From Pseudomonadales bacterium (lineage in GTDB: Bacteria > Pseudomonadota > Gammaproteobacteria > Pseudomonadales > Azotimanducaceae), in assembly GCA_019090615.1 (NCBI GenBank), contig JAHRVQ010000049.1:1-64000 (forward strand): a stretch of 64,000 nt of DNA. Direction: 5' to 3'. The notes under the pieces are model-generated. The model was given only the letters and a program-made list of their open reading frames with translations, had not been told where the DNA came from and did no database searches. The position numbers and the translations under genes were made by a program. Shown piece after piece: positions 26,697 to 35,611 of this stretch; positions within the stretch are counted from its first letter, which is position 1; every line of letters starts with the position of its first letter.

Positions 26697-26716
26697 GGGG
26701 GTCGCAGCAGGCCCCC
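26697..26716 (+). terminator. G/C hairpin after the barrel gene
   Basis: GGGGGTC pairs with GGCCCCC (one wobble) over GCAGCA, about 70 bp after the barrel stop. No T-run follows. The remainder of 26626-26930 is A/T-rich leader DNA for the next gene and contains a TTGACGTCAA palindrome near 26860 but no gene. Confidence 0.45.
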
Positions 26717-26930
26717 TTAAAAATAGCGGGATTTTCTTTTTAGCAGTTTATTTAAGCAGTTTGTTATAAATCGCCTCTATATAGGGTCTATAAAATATAC
26801 AGTTTTTATGGTCCCGTAATTAAGTTTATAACCACCAGGAAATTTTTGATTAAGGTTTATTGACGTCAATGCAGCGTTAAATTTCGACCTAGTTAGAGAA
26901 TTCCAGATAATCAGGGTTTACCGAAATAAA

Positions 26931-29147
26931 ATGAACAAAAATAAAATTAACAGAAATAAAATCGGATTATGTCTGGCGTTGGCCAGCGGCGCGTTGATGT
27001 TCTATTTGTTTGACCTCGGCCAGTACCTTGATCTTGGCTATTTACAATCGAAGCAGCAGCTTTTTGCTGACTATTACCGGTCCAGCCCAGCGCAAACCAT
27101 TGCGGCGTTCATGCTGATTTATGTAGTGGCAACTACGTTTTCTTTTCCAGGCGCAGCGTTATTAACCTTGTTAGCAGGGGCTATCTTTGGCCTGTTGGCA
27201 GGCACAGTGATTGTGTCTTTCGCCAGCACTGTTGGTGCCACATTGGCGTTTTTACTTTCTCGTACTCTCCTGCGAGATAGCATAGAGCGGCGGTTTGCCC
27301 AGCAGATCAAGGCAATCGATGAGGGGGTCGAAAAAGATGGCGCCTTCTATCTATTTACGCTGCGTCTGGTACCTCTATTTCCCTTTTTTGTCGTTAACTC
27401 ATTGATGGGGTTGACCAGCATTCGCACGCTGACCTATTTCTGGGTGAGTCAATTAGGCATGTTAGCGGGTACCATTGTTTATGTGAACGCCGGCACAGAG
27501 ATGGCTAAACTTGACAGCCTGTCTGGTATTCTTTCAGCGCCATTGTTGATGTCGTTTGCGTTATTGGGACTATTCCCGTTGTTATCAAAATTCCTGGGCA
27601 CTAAGTTTGTTAACGCTGTGCGGGCAAACCGAGCACTAAAGCGCTTTCGTAAGCCAAAGCAGTTTGACGCCAATATGATTGTTATTGGTGCCGGCGCAGC
27701 AGGGCTGGTGAGTTCCTATATCGGTAGTGTTACCAAAGCCAAAGTGGTGCTGATCGAAAAAGATAAGATGGGCGGCGACTGCCTGAATACGGGCTGTGTC
27801 CCCAGTAAGGCGATTTTACGCACGGCAAAAATTAAATCTTATATTGATCGTGCCGATGCATTTGGTTTGTCGAATGCCAGTGTAGAAGTTGAATTTAAAA
27901 AAGTGATGCAGCGGGTTCGCCGAGTGGTTGAAAAGATCGCGCCACATGATTCAATTGCACGATATTCTGAATTAGGTGTTGAGTGTGTTGTAGGCGAAGC
28001 GCGGTTGACATCACCCTGGACGGTAGAAGTTGATGGTCGGCAGATATCGGCGAGAAATATTGTGGTCGCCACCGGTGCGAGGCCCTTTGTGCCACCGATA
28101 CCTGGGCTGGAACTGGTGGATTATCTAACTTCCGATAATGTCTGGAAGCTGGAACAACTGCCGGCACGCATGATCGTGCTTGGCGGCGGTCCGATAGGCT
28201 GCGAGTTGAGTCAGGCCTTTGCAAGGTTAGGCGCCAAAGTTACTCAGGTTGAACAGATGCCGCGTTTGATGATGCGTGAGGATGATGAAGTGTCTGACTA
28301 TATCAAACATAAATTTACCGCAGATGGTATTGATGTACGTCTATTATGTCGTGCCGAGGCAATCCATGTGCGTGACGGTGAGAAGTTCCTGGTGTGTAAA
28401 ACAGGCGCTGTTATCGAAGAAATTCCGTTTGATGAGATTCTGATCTCAGTGGGACGAGCAGCTAATACCCAGGGTTTTGGGCTACGGGATCTGGGTGTGA
28501 AAACCACCGAACGAGGCACGATTGAAGTGGATGAGTATCTGCAAACTAATATCCCGACGGTCTATGCCTGTGGCGATGTAGCCGGCCCTTATCAATTTAC
28601 CCATACCGCAGCCCATCAAGCCTGGTATGTTGCGGTAAATAGTCTTTTTGGTCGCTTTAAGAAGTTTAAAGTTGATTATAGTGTCATACCCTGGGCTACA
28701 TTTACCGATCCTGAAGTGGCCCGTGTCGGCCTCAACGAAGCGGATGCGAAGCAGAGAGATATTGCCTATGAGGTAACACGGTTTGAAATTGACGATCTTG
28801 ATCGCGCTATCGCAGATGAAGAGGATCATGGTTTTATCAAGGTACTTACCGTGCCGGGTAAAGACAGGATTCTTGGTGTGACAATCGTTGGCCATCATGC
28901 GGGTGATAATATCGCAGAATATGTGCAGGCGATGAAGCAGGGCATTGGTTTAAATAAAATCTTGTCTACCATTCATATATACCCAACGTTGACTGAAGCC
29001 AACAAATACGTTGCGGGCGAATGGAAACGGGCGCGCACGCCAGAGCGCCTATTGGCCTGGGTTGAAAAATACCATGCCTGGATGCGCCGTGATAAATCAA
29101 CCTCTGGTGAGGTTATAGCCCAGCCTTTGGAGCAATCTAATGTTTAA
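26931..29147 (+). CDS. Fusion of TVP38/TMEM64 membrane domain with class I pyridine nucleotide-disulfide oxidoreductase
   Basis: 738 residues. The first about 230 form a TVP38/TMEM64 (DedA-like VTT) membrane module with FPGAALLTLLAGAIFG and LFTLRLVPLFPFF. Residues about 250-710 form a mercuric-reductase/lipoamide-dehydrogenase-type flavoprotein: FAD motif VIGAGAAGLVSS, redox pair Cys284 and Cys289 in GGDCLNTGCVPSK, NAD motif VLGGGPIGCELSQAFARLG, and a C-terminal IYPTLTEANK helix with the usual dimerisation domain. The N-terminal metal-binding domain and C-terminal Cys pair of mercuric reductase are absent, so Hg reduction is unlikely. The next gene overlaps it by 8 bp. Function is unknown; a membrane-tethered disulfide or quinone reductase is plausible. 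Confidence 0.85.
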   Translation: MNKNKINRNKIGLCLALASGALMFYLFDLGQYLDLGYLQSKQQLFADYYRSSPAQTIAAFMLIYVVATTFSFPGAALLTLLAGAIFGLLAGTVIVSFASTVGATLAFLLSRTLLRDSIERRFAQQIKAIDEGVEKDGAFYLFTLRLVPLFPFFVVNSLMGLTSIRTLTYFWVSQLGMLAGTIVYVNAGTEMAKLDSLSGILSAPLLMSFALLGLFPLLSKFLGTKFVNAVRANRALKRFRKPKQFDANMIVIGAGAAGLVSSYIGSVTKAKVVLIEKDKMGGDCLNTGCVPSKAILRTAKIKSYIDRADAFGLSNASVEVEFKKVMQRVRRVVEKIAPHDSIARYSELGVECVVGEARLTSPWTVEVDGRQISARNIVVATGARPFVPPIPGLELVDYLTSDNVWKLEQLPARMIVLGGGPIGCELSQAFARLGAKVTQVEQMPRLMMREDDEVSDYIKHKFTADGIDVRLLCRAEAIHVRDGEKFLVCKTGAVIEEIPFDEILISVGRAANTQGFGLRDLGVKTTERGTIEVDEYLQTNIPTVYACGDVAGPYQFTHTAAHQAWYVAVNSLFGRFKKFKVDYSVIPWATFTDPEVARVGLNEADAKQRDIAYEVTRFEIDDLDRAIADEEDHGFIKVLTVPGKDRILGVTIVGHHAGDNIAEYVQAMKQGIGLNKILSTIHIYPTLTEANKYVAGEWKRARTPERLLAWVEKYHAWMRRDKSTSGEVIAQPLEQSNV

Positions 29148-29934
29148 TAATCAGCATATTTCAGTGGTTATTCCTGCCCTCAATGAGGCCCTGGCAATCG
29201 GTAAGGTTGTTGGTGGCCTGAGGGCCTTGTGTAACGGCAACGGCACCGCATTGATCGATGATATTGTGGTATGCGATAACGGCTCTACAGATGATACTGT
29301 TCGGGTTGCGGAACAACATGGGGCACGGGTTGTTATGCAGCGGAAAAAAGGCTACGGAATAGCCTGTTTAACCGCCATAAGACATCTGCGTCAGACTGAT
29401 ATAGTACTTTTTGTGGATGGTGATGATTCCTGTGTACTGACGCAGGCAATTCGGCTTATAGCACCGGTAGGTGCGGCGGAGGCTGATATTGTTATTGGCT
29501 CTCGTACGCTGGGTCAGGTAGAAGCCGGTGCCTTGACGCCACCGCAAGCGTTTGGCAACTGGGTCGCAACGACATTGATACGTTGGATCTGGTGCTGTGA
29601 AATGACCGATCTTGGGCCTTTTCGCGCGATTCGTTTTGAGGCGCTGAAAAGTTTGTGCATGCAGGACGAGCAATTTGGCTGGACGGTTGAAATGCAAATC
29701 AAGGCACTCCAAAAGGATTTGTTGATGATTGAAGTGCCAGTTGATTCAACCTGCCGGATTGGTGAGTCAAAAATTAGTGGTACGTTAAGTGGCGTTATAG
29801 GTGCGGGTAAAGGTATTTTAGGCAAGATTCTTGCCCTCTGGTGGTCGGGCCGTCGATCTAAAAAATCTGCATCAGCAACCGCTGGGTCGGTGAGCCGTTT
29901 AGCTGGCTGTAATGGTTCGCTTAAGGTACGTTAG
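29140..29934 (+). CDS. Family 2 glycosyltransferase (dolichyl-phosphate mannose synthase-like)
   Basis: 264 residues with a GT-A fold. ISVVIPALNEALAIGKVV, VCDNGSTDDTV, an RKKGYGIA block and VLFVDGDDSCV (nucleotide and metal-binding Asp) are typical of polyprenyl-phosphate sugar synthases. No membrane helix follows the catalytic domain, so it probably works at the cytoplasmic face of the membrane. Start overlaps the preceding fusion gene, indicating co-translation. It could make a lipid-linked sugar used by a GT-C enzyme. Confidence 0.82.
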   Translation: MFNNQHISVVIPALNEALAIGKVVGGLRALCNGNGTALIDDIVVCDNGSTDDTVRVAEQHGARVVMQRKKGYGIACLTAIRHLRQTDIVLFVDGDDSCVLTQAIRLIAPVGAAEADIVIGSRTLGQVEAGALTPPQAFGNWVATTLIRWIWCCEMTDLGPFRAIRFEALKSLCMQDEQFGWTVEMQIKALQKDLLMIEVPVDSTCRIGESKISGTLSGVIGAGKGILGKILALWWSGRRSKKSASATAGSVSRLAGCNGSLKVR

Positions 29935-29994
29935 GTCACGTTTTATCGGGCTGTTTTTTAATTTATTCTTCTAATTTGTTTTTTTAAATTATTC

Positions 29995-30034
29995 TTTTCT
30001 ATCGATTGCCTTCGAGCTGGCAATCGATAGAAAA
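29995..30034 (+). terminator. 16-bp perfect hairpin between the glycosyltransferase and DUF547 genes
   Basis: TTTTCTATCGATTGCC (29995-30010) pairs perfectly with GGCAATCGATAGAAAA (30019-30034) over an 8-base loop, 15 bp before the next ATG. A/T-rich flanks let it work in either direction. It probably ends the upstream operon and leaves a structured leader on the downstream one. Confidence 0.7.
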
Positions 30035-30049
30035 ATTGAGACACAAACC

Positions 30050-30925
30050 ATGATACCAATGTTGTATAGAAAAAAACTGGTGAAAAGTTTAGCCGGTGTT
30101 TTAACACTCCTGCTGGGGTTGTTTAGTTTTACAGGTAGCCAGGCGGCGCCGCGTGCAGAAATTATCAAATTCTGGCTGCCGAGTATTGCCCAGAATGAAC
30201 AGACCATCAACCATGGTGCCTGGCAAGCTATCCTTGATGTTTACCTTGCTGATAATCATGCAAGTGGTGTTAATCGCTTTAATTATTTAGCCGTTACTAA
30301 GGTTGATAAGGAAAAACTATCTGGTTATTTGACCGAGATGCAAGATCTTGACCCACGGGATTACAGCCGAGTGGTGCAAAAAGCCTACTGGATTAATTTA
30401 TATAATGCTTTAACGGTCAAATTGGTACTGGATAACCTGCCAGTTGATTCCATTACCGAAGTGGGCCAGAGCTTTTTTAAATTTGGTCCCTGGGACGACG
30501 TAGTTGCAACTGTTGTTGGTCAGGAATTATCCCTGAACAATATCGAGCATGGCATTCTACGTCCCATATGGCGTGATAATAGAATTCACTATGCGGTTAA
30601 TTGCGCTAGCATGAGTTGCCCTAATCTCTCAGGCGTTGCGTTCACTGAGAATAATACTGAACTATTATTAGAGCAGGCGGCAACTGAATACGTTAACCAT
30701 GTACGCGGGGTTAGTTTTGTTAATGGCGATATGCGGGTGTCAAGTATTTACATCTGGTATCTTGCAGATTTTGGTGGTGAAAACACTTCTCTGGTAGATC
30801 ATTTAAAAAAATATGCTGATGCTGATTTAATGAAAAAACTACAGCGACATAAAGGCGATATTGAGCATGGTTATGATTGGCAACTCAATAAACCTGGCCA
30901 GCAATTGAGTTTGATTGCTGAATAG
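30050..30925 (+). CDS. DUF547 secreted protein
   Basis: 291 residues with an N-terminal signal (hydrophobic stretch about residues 12-28, cut near SQAAP) and the DUF547 domain: YWINLYNALTVKLVL, an NNIEHGILRP block, HYAVNCASMSCPNL and a C-terminal WYLADFG region. DUF547 has no settled biochemical role. It is predicted to be periplasmic. The pstS-like gene begins 1 bp after its stop. ATG 30050 follows the hairpin at 29995 and has no obvious ribosome site. Confidence 0.8.
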   Translation: MIPMLYRKKLVKSLAGVLTLLLGLFSFTGSQAAPRAEIIKFWLPSIAQNEQTINHGAWQAILDVYLADNHASGVNRFNYLAVTKVDKEKLSGYLTEMQDLDPRDYSRVVQKAYWINLYNALTVKLVLDNLPVDSITEVGQSFFKFGPWDDVVATVVGQELSLNNIEHGILRPIWRDNRIHYAVNCASMSCPNLSGVAFTENNTELLLEQAATEYVNHVRGVSFVNGDMRVSSIYIWYLADFGGENTSLVDHLKKYADADLMKKLQRHKGDIEHGYDWQLNKPGQQLSLIAE

Positions 30926-30926
30926 T

Positions 30927-31763
30927 ATGTCACGCGCATTTTCATTATTTTTGGTGGTAATAACGCTTGTACTGGTTGGCTGTAATCAGCGTGGTGCTGA
31001 TACTGAGCGTTTGCTGTTAACCGGCTCAAGCACTATGGCGCCATTATTGACTGAACTTGCAATCGCTTTTGAAAACCAGCGCGGGCAGACCCGCATTGAT
31101 GTGCAAACAGGTGGTTCATCGAGAGGTATTACGGATGTGCGGCGGGGTCTGGTAGATATAGGCATGGTTTCACGGTCGCTGAATGATAAGGAAGATGATC
31201 TTCAGGCACATCTTATTGCTCAGGATGGCATTGGTCTTATCCTCAATACGGCTAACCCAGTGGTGAGCCTGACGGACCAGCAAATCGTTAATATATATAC
31301 CGGTGCGGCTGATAACTGGCAGCTGTTTGGCGGTGCCAATGAGCCTATTACAGTTGTTAGTAAAGCTGAAGGCCGTTCTACGTTAGATTTATTTCTGGCG
31401 TATTTTAAACTACCGGTTGCTGATCTCAGGGCGCATATTATTATTGGCGATAACGAACAGGGTATTAAGGCGGTGGCGGGTAACGCAAAAGCCATTGGTT
31501 ATGTGTCTATTGGTGCTGCGGAATATAGTATTAGAGCCGGTTTGCCGATTAAGCTAATTCCAGTTAATGGGGTTCAGGCAAGCACTGATTCCGTGAGTAG
31601 TGGTCTGTTTCCATTGTCACGACCGCTTAATCTGGTGACCCGTGTGGAAGCAAAGCCGGGTCAGGTAAGCAGTACAACAGCGGCTGACTTTATTCGCTTT
31701 GCCCAGTCAGATAAAGCCAGGGCGTTGATTTTGAGGCAGTATTTTGTACCGCCACAAGGTTGA
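30927..31763 (+). CDS. pstS: PstS-like phosphate-binding lipoprotein
   Basis: 278 residues from ATG 30927 (a TTG at 30915 also opens the frame). Signal peptide with lipobox LVGC, then LLTGSSTMAPLLTEL and TGGSSRGITDVRRGLVDIGMVSR, the two GSS loops that cradle phosphate in PstS-type proteins. It is shorter than Escherichia coli PstS, in the PBP-like short class. It should be anchored in the inner membrane facing the periplasm and feed the PstCA channel encoded next. Confidence 0.82.
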   Translation: MSRAFSLFLVVITLVLVGCNQRGADTERLLLTGSSTMAPLLTELAIAFENQRGQTRIDVQTGGSSRGITDVRRGLVDIGMVSRSLNDKEDDLQAHLIAQDGIGLILNTANPVVSLTDQQIVNIYTGAADNWQLFGGANEPITVVSKAEGRSTLDLFLAYFKLPVADLRAHIIIGDNEQGIKAVAGNAKAIGYVSIGAAEYSIRAGLPIKLIPVNGVQASTDSVSSGLFPLSRPLNLVTRVEAKPGQVSSTTAADFIRFAQSDKARALILRQYFVPPQG

Positions 31764-32610
31764 TATTAAATTTGTCGGGTTGCTTAGGTTACTGGTGATG
31801 CTAGCAGCCTGTATTGTGCTGTTAATTTTTGGTTTTTTGCTTACTGAGGCCTGGCCGTTCCTGTTTTCAGAACACGGTGGGCAATTATTTACCGATGCCG
31901 TCTGGCATCCGACTACCGGTCAATATAACCTGGTGCCAGTTATTCTGGGTACGCTGTATACAACGATTGGTGCTGTATCGGTGGCGGTACCGTTTGCTCT
32001 GGCAACAGCGATATTTTGCCAGTTTTATGCGCCGCGCTGGTTTGGCAGGCTTTATACCAGTGTGATGGAAGTGTTAGCAGGCATACCCTCGGTAGTATAT
32101 GGTTTTTGGGGGCTGGTAGTACTGGTGCCGCTGGTCGCCAGTTGGCAGGGTTCGGGTGCTAGCTTGCTAACAGGTATATTAGTGTTGTCGCTGATGATAT
32201 TGCCAACCGGTACGTTATTGGCTATTGCAGCGTTAAAACAGGTGCCGAGTGAGTGGATACAGGGTTCTTACGCGCTGGGTCTGTCACGTTGGGCGACCAT
32301 CAAAAATATTGCGCTGCCGGCAAGTGGGCATGGCATGTTGAATGCTCTGCTGTTGCAAAGCACCCGTGCAATCGGCGAAACCATGGCGGTATTAATGGTT
32401 TGCGGTAATAGTACCCTGTTTCCATTCGGTCTATTTGAACCAGTGCGTACCTTAAGTGCCAACATTGCCCTTGAAATGGCTTATGCGATGGAGATGCATC
32501 GCGCGGCACTTTATAGCAGTGCATTGGTGCTTATGGTCATGGTATTTATATTGCTGTTTTTGAATCAATTTCAAAACAGACTTGAATCCACCGCTAATGG
32601 GAAGTCGTAG
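31744..32610 (+). CDS. pstC: Phosphate ABC transporter permease PstC
   Basis: 288 residues, six helices, starting at TTG 31744 and overlapping pstS by 20 bp; later starts at 31780, 31795 or 31798 are possible. SVMEVLAGIPSVVYGFWGL is the conserved block of PstC/PstA channels and STRAIGETMAVLMVCGN is its C-terminal EAA-type loop region. It forms the membrane channel with PstA. Overlap indicates translational coupling. Confidence 0.87.
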   Translation: MYRHKVDIKFVGLLRLLVMLAACIVLLIFGFLLTEAWPFLFSEHGGQLFTDAVWHPTTGQYNLVPVILGTLYTTIGAVSVAVPFALATAIFCQFYAPRWFGRLYTSVMEVLAGIPSVVYGFWGLVVLVPLVASWQGSGASLLTGILVLSLMILPTGTLLAIAALKQVPSEWIQGSYALGLSRWATIKNIALPASGHGMLNALLLQSTRAIGETMAVLMVCGNSTLFPFGLFEPVRTLSANIALEMAYAMEMHRAALYSSALVLMVMVFILLFLNQFQNRLESTANGKS

Positions 32611-33465
32611 ATGATGTCTAAGGCCATGAGTCAAGGTGACCGTATTATCCAAATGGGCCTTTGTTGCCCAGCGCTAATTATTTGCGGTGTTTTTGTCTGG
32701 CTGTTATTTGATGTGGTGAGCCAGGGTATCAGTGGCCTGAGCTGGCAGTTTCTGACTCAGCTACCCGCTGATGCGGGTCGTGCGGGTGGGATAGTCTCTA
32801 TAATAGTGTCAACCTTTATCGTCTTAATTATTGCGCTTCTGGTGGCGCTACCGATTGGTCTTGGCACCGCAATTTGGTTGGCGGAGTTTGCCGACGAAGA
32901 TCAGACAGGCATGGCCGTTGCAGTTTGGGTACGGCGCAGTTTACAACTGTTGGCTGGTGTACCGTCGATTGTTGTTGGCCTGTTTGGCTATGCAGTATTT
33001 TGTCAGCTGCTAGGCCTGGGGTATTCATTATTAGCGGGGGGGTTAACCCTTGGTTGTATGATCTTGCCGCTACTTATTGGTAGCCTTGAGGCGGGTCTGC
33101 GGGCGGTACCTTGTACCTATCGTATTAATGCTGTGGCCTTAGGTTTGTCAAAATTTAGTGTGATACGGCGTATTTTATTACCTCAGGCTGCGCCGGCGCT
33201 ATTGGCAGGTTTAATATTAAGTATAGGACGAGCCCTGGCAGAAACTGCCGCATTGTTATTTACCAGTGGTTATGTCACACGGATGCCGGAATCAGTTTAT
33301 GATTCTGGCCGAGTATTAAGCGTGCATGTTTTTGACCTGGCAATGAATGTGCCGGGCGGTGATAAAAATGCCTATGCCACAGCACTGGTATTATTGTTGG
33401 GGCTGTTGTTGATAAATAGTGTACTGAAAAAAGTTGTTAATATTTGGGCTGCACGAGAGAATTGA
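32611..33465 (+). CDS. pstA: Phosphate ABC transporter permease PstA
   Basis: 284 residues, six helices. GGIVSIIVSTFIVLIIALLV, then VAVWVRRSLQLLAGVPSIVVG and SIGRALAETAALLFTSG mark the PstA family. It begins at the base following the pstC stop, so the two are co-translated. A second Met at 32614 is an equally good start. Confidence 0.88.
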   Translation: MMSKAMSQGDRIIQMGLCCPALIICGVFVWLLFDVVSQGISGLSWQFLTQLPADAGRAGGIVSIIVSTFIVLIIALLVALPIGLGTAIWLAEFADEDQTGMAVAVWVRRSLQLLAGVPSIVVGLFGYAVFCQLLGLGYSLLAGGLTLGCMILPLLIGSLEAGLRAVPCTYRINAVALGLSKFSVIRRILLPQAAPALLAGLILSIGRALAETAALLFTSGYVTRMPESVYDSGRVLSVHVFDLAMNVPGGDKNAYATALVLLLGLLLINSVLKKVVNIWAAREN

Positions 33466-33467
33466 TT

Positions 33468-34316
33468 ATGACTAAATCTGTAGCATTTGGACGAAAATTG
33501 CAACATACAACACCGCAAGATATTTCTTTGCAAAGCGGACCTCCGGCTATCAGCATTAGGAATTTAGGCCTTAGTTATGGTGGCCACAAGGTTTTGAAAA
33601 ATATCAATTTTGAAGCCAGGGCGGGGAAAATTACTGCCCTTGTCGGTCCGTCAGGTTGCGGCAAGAGTAGCCTGTTGTCGGTGGTTAATCGCCTCAGTGA
33701 TTTGCAGGCCTGCAAGGTCGAAGGTGAGGTTTTTATTGCTGAGGATAATATACTTCATTCGGCAGTTAATGTGTTAAAACTGCGCCGGCGCATTGGCATG
33801 GTGTTTCAAAAGCCGAGTCCTTTTCCTATGTCGATTCGCGAAAATCTGTTGTTTCCGCTACGAGAATATGGGGTAAAAGGTGATCAGCTGGAAAAAACTC
33901 TGGAAGATAACCTGAGGCTGGTTGGATTATGGGATGAGGTCAAAACACGCCTCAATGACTCTGCACTAGTATTATCTGGCGGCCAACAGCAGCGTTTATG
34001 TTTTGCCCGATGCCTAAGTCTTAACCCAAAGGTATTGTTATTAGATGAACCCTGTAGTGCCCTTGATCCTCGATCAACGCAGATTATAGAGGCGTTAATC
34101 TGGCACTTGCGAGAGTCCCATACTATTTTGATGGTGACGCATAATTTGGCCCAGGCAAGGCGTCTGGCAGATGATGTGGCTGTTTGTTGTCTGTCTGATG
34201 GTGTTGGCAGTATTGTTGAGTCTGGCAAGACCGCACAGGTGTTTGATTTTCCCGCCCACCCAGTGACGGCAGAATATCTGGGTTTTGAAACTGCGGAGGT
34301 GCGCTCTAGTGATTAA
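33468..34316 (+). CDS. pstB: Phosphate ABC transporter ATPase PstB
   Basis: 282 residues from ATG 33468. Walker A GPSGCGKSS, Q-loop VFQKPSPFPMSIREN (the KP.PFPMSI string is diagnostic for PstB), signature LSGGQQQRL, Walker B VLLLDEPCSALDP and switch His in VTHN are all present. A 40-residue N-terminal extension precedes the ABC domain. No phoU gene follows, although phoU commonly ends pst operons. The stop is followed by 237 bp without a clear gene. Confidence 0.92.
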   Translation: MTKSVAFGRKLQHTTPQDISLQSGPPAISIRNLGLSYGGHKVLKNINFEARAGKITALVGPSGCGKSSLLSVVNRLSDLQACKVEGEVFIAEDNILHSAVNVLKLRRRIGMVFQKPSPFPMSIRENLLFPLREYGVKGDQLEKTLEDNLRLVGLWDEVKTRLNDSALVLSGGQQQRLCFARCLSLNPKVLLLDEPCSALDPRSTQIIEALIWHLRESHTILMVTHNLAQARRLADDVAVCCLSDGVGSIVESGKTAQVFDFPAHPVTAEYLGFETAEVRSSD

Positions 34317-34553
34317 GTGGTTGAAACAATATTGATAACATGGGCTTAAGGTGCTCGCGGAATAATTATTTAATTGATATTTTGGCGGCAGGGACGGTGA
34401 TCAAAAATGAGCAGTGATATACCTGGAATCGGAATATATATTCTCAACTGATAACTATTGAGTTCTAACAATTAAATAAAATGGCGCTGATAAATGATGC
34501 GCAATGTCGTGACAAGATGCTGACATCTTTGAAAGTGTATAAGGGGTATTAGA

Positions 34554-35102
34554 ATGAAAGGTATTGATTTTGGGCCGTTAGAACATTTGATTGGTGTGTG
34601 GCAGGGTGATAAAGGTATGGACGTTGCACCCGCTGCTGGTGATTCAGAAGATACGCCGTTTTTTGAAACGATATCCATTGAAGCTGTGGGTGATGTAACG
34701 AATGCAAAAAAACAAACCCTGGTGGTTCTTAAATACCATCAGATAGTTAGCAGGCAGGACGGCGGAGAAGTATTTCATGATCAAATTGGCTACTGGACTT
34801 TAGACTTAGCAACTGGGGTATTGACCCAATCAGTCAATACCCCAAGGGCTGTAGGGTTGTTGGCTGGTGGTAAGGTAATAGAAAATAATAGCCGAGTGGA
34901 GTTTGCAGTGAAAGCTGTTGATGGTGATAAAGATTGGGGAATAGTGCAATCTCCATTTATGCGTGATAATGCACGTACGGTTTCATTCGAACATAAAGTG
35001 GTTATTGAGGATGATGTTATGACCTATAAAGAAACCACTGTACTCGATATATATGGAAAGTTATTCGATCATACAGATGAAAATAAACTGACTCGCATTT
35101 AG
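34554..35102 (+). CDS. Nitrobindin-like haem-binding beta-barrel protein
   Basis: 182 residues with the small barrel fold of the nitrobindin/THAP4 group (FABP-like, DUF1794). Near-N-terminal LIGVWQGDKGMD is the family's GTW.G.G block. SPFMRDNARTVSF and the C-terminal FDHTDENKLTRI block contain a candidate proximal haem histidine. Relatives bind ferric haem with an open site and may sense or detoxify NO or peroxynitrite. AAGGGG lies just before ATG 34554. No signal peptide, so cytoplasmic. Confidence 0.72.
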   Translation: MKGIDFGPLEHLIGVWQGDKGMDVAPAAGDSEDTPFFETISIEAVGDVTNAKKQTLVVLKYHQIVSRQDGGEVFHDQIGYWTLDLATGVLTQSVNTPRAVGLLAGGKVIENNSRVEFAVKAVDGDKDWGIVQSPFMRDNARTVSFEHKVVIEDDVMTYKETTVLDIYGKLFDHTDENKLTRI

Positions 35103-35611
35103 AACCTAGCTCACTAAACCTTTTTATTCATAAACTATTTTTTCGTACCCTGTCTGCTCGATAATTTCGGCCAAAAACCTGCTGTTTAAAAAAACACATC
35201 AAATTATTCAACAAAATAGCACCATAACTATAGGCAAGCTTCAGAGGCCGTTATTTTTACCAGGTATAAATGCATTAATCTAAAAGCTTGGACTCTTGGC
35301 GTTGGTACTGATGTCTGTTGGCCAAAGGTGGGGATAGAAAATTTCCACCTCACTGGCAGATTCGGTGATTAGTGATAGTCTTAATAAGATGCTGTTGCTC
35401 GATTAGAATTTTTGCTCGGGTATACCTGAAGGGTAATTTTGAATCATATTAGTTATGAATATTATTTCCTGTTTATCGTTTCGCTGGGTCTGCAATGCGC
35501 CACTGCCAGGGCAATGTCCAGGTATTACATTGGTTGGTAGGCCGTATGTCAATATATCAAAATTTATGACCTTGCAACACTATTTAATATCTTGCGCGGC
35601 AAGAGTATTTC
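35103..35611. other. 509-bp gap without a recognised gene
   Basis: A/T-rich DNA between the nitrobindin-like gene and the CheX-kinase gene. A weak AGGTGG/CCACCT inverted repeat occurs at 35326-35350. I see no coding frame, terminator with T-run or known regulatory motif. Confidence 0.5.

Noticed and set aside
26931-29147. Mercuric reductase
   Set aside because: The flavoprotein part lacks the C-terminal Cys pair and the HMA domain, and it is fused to a TVP38 domain; only the fold is shared.
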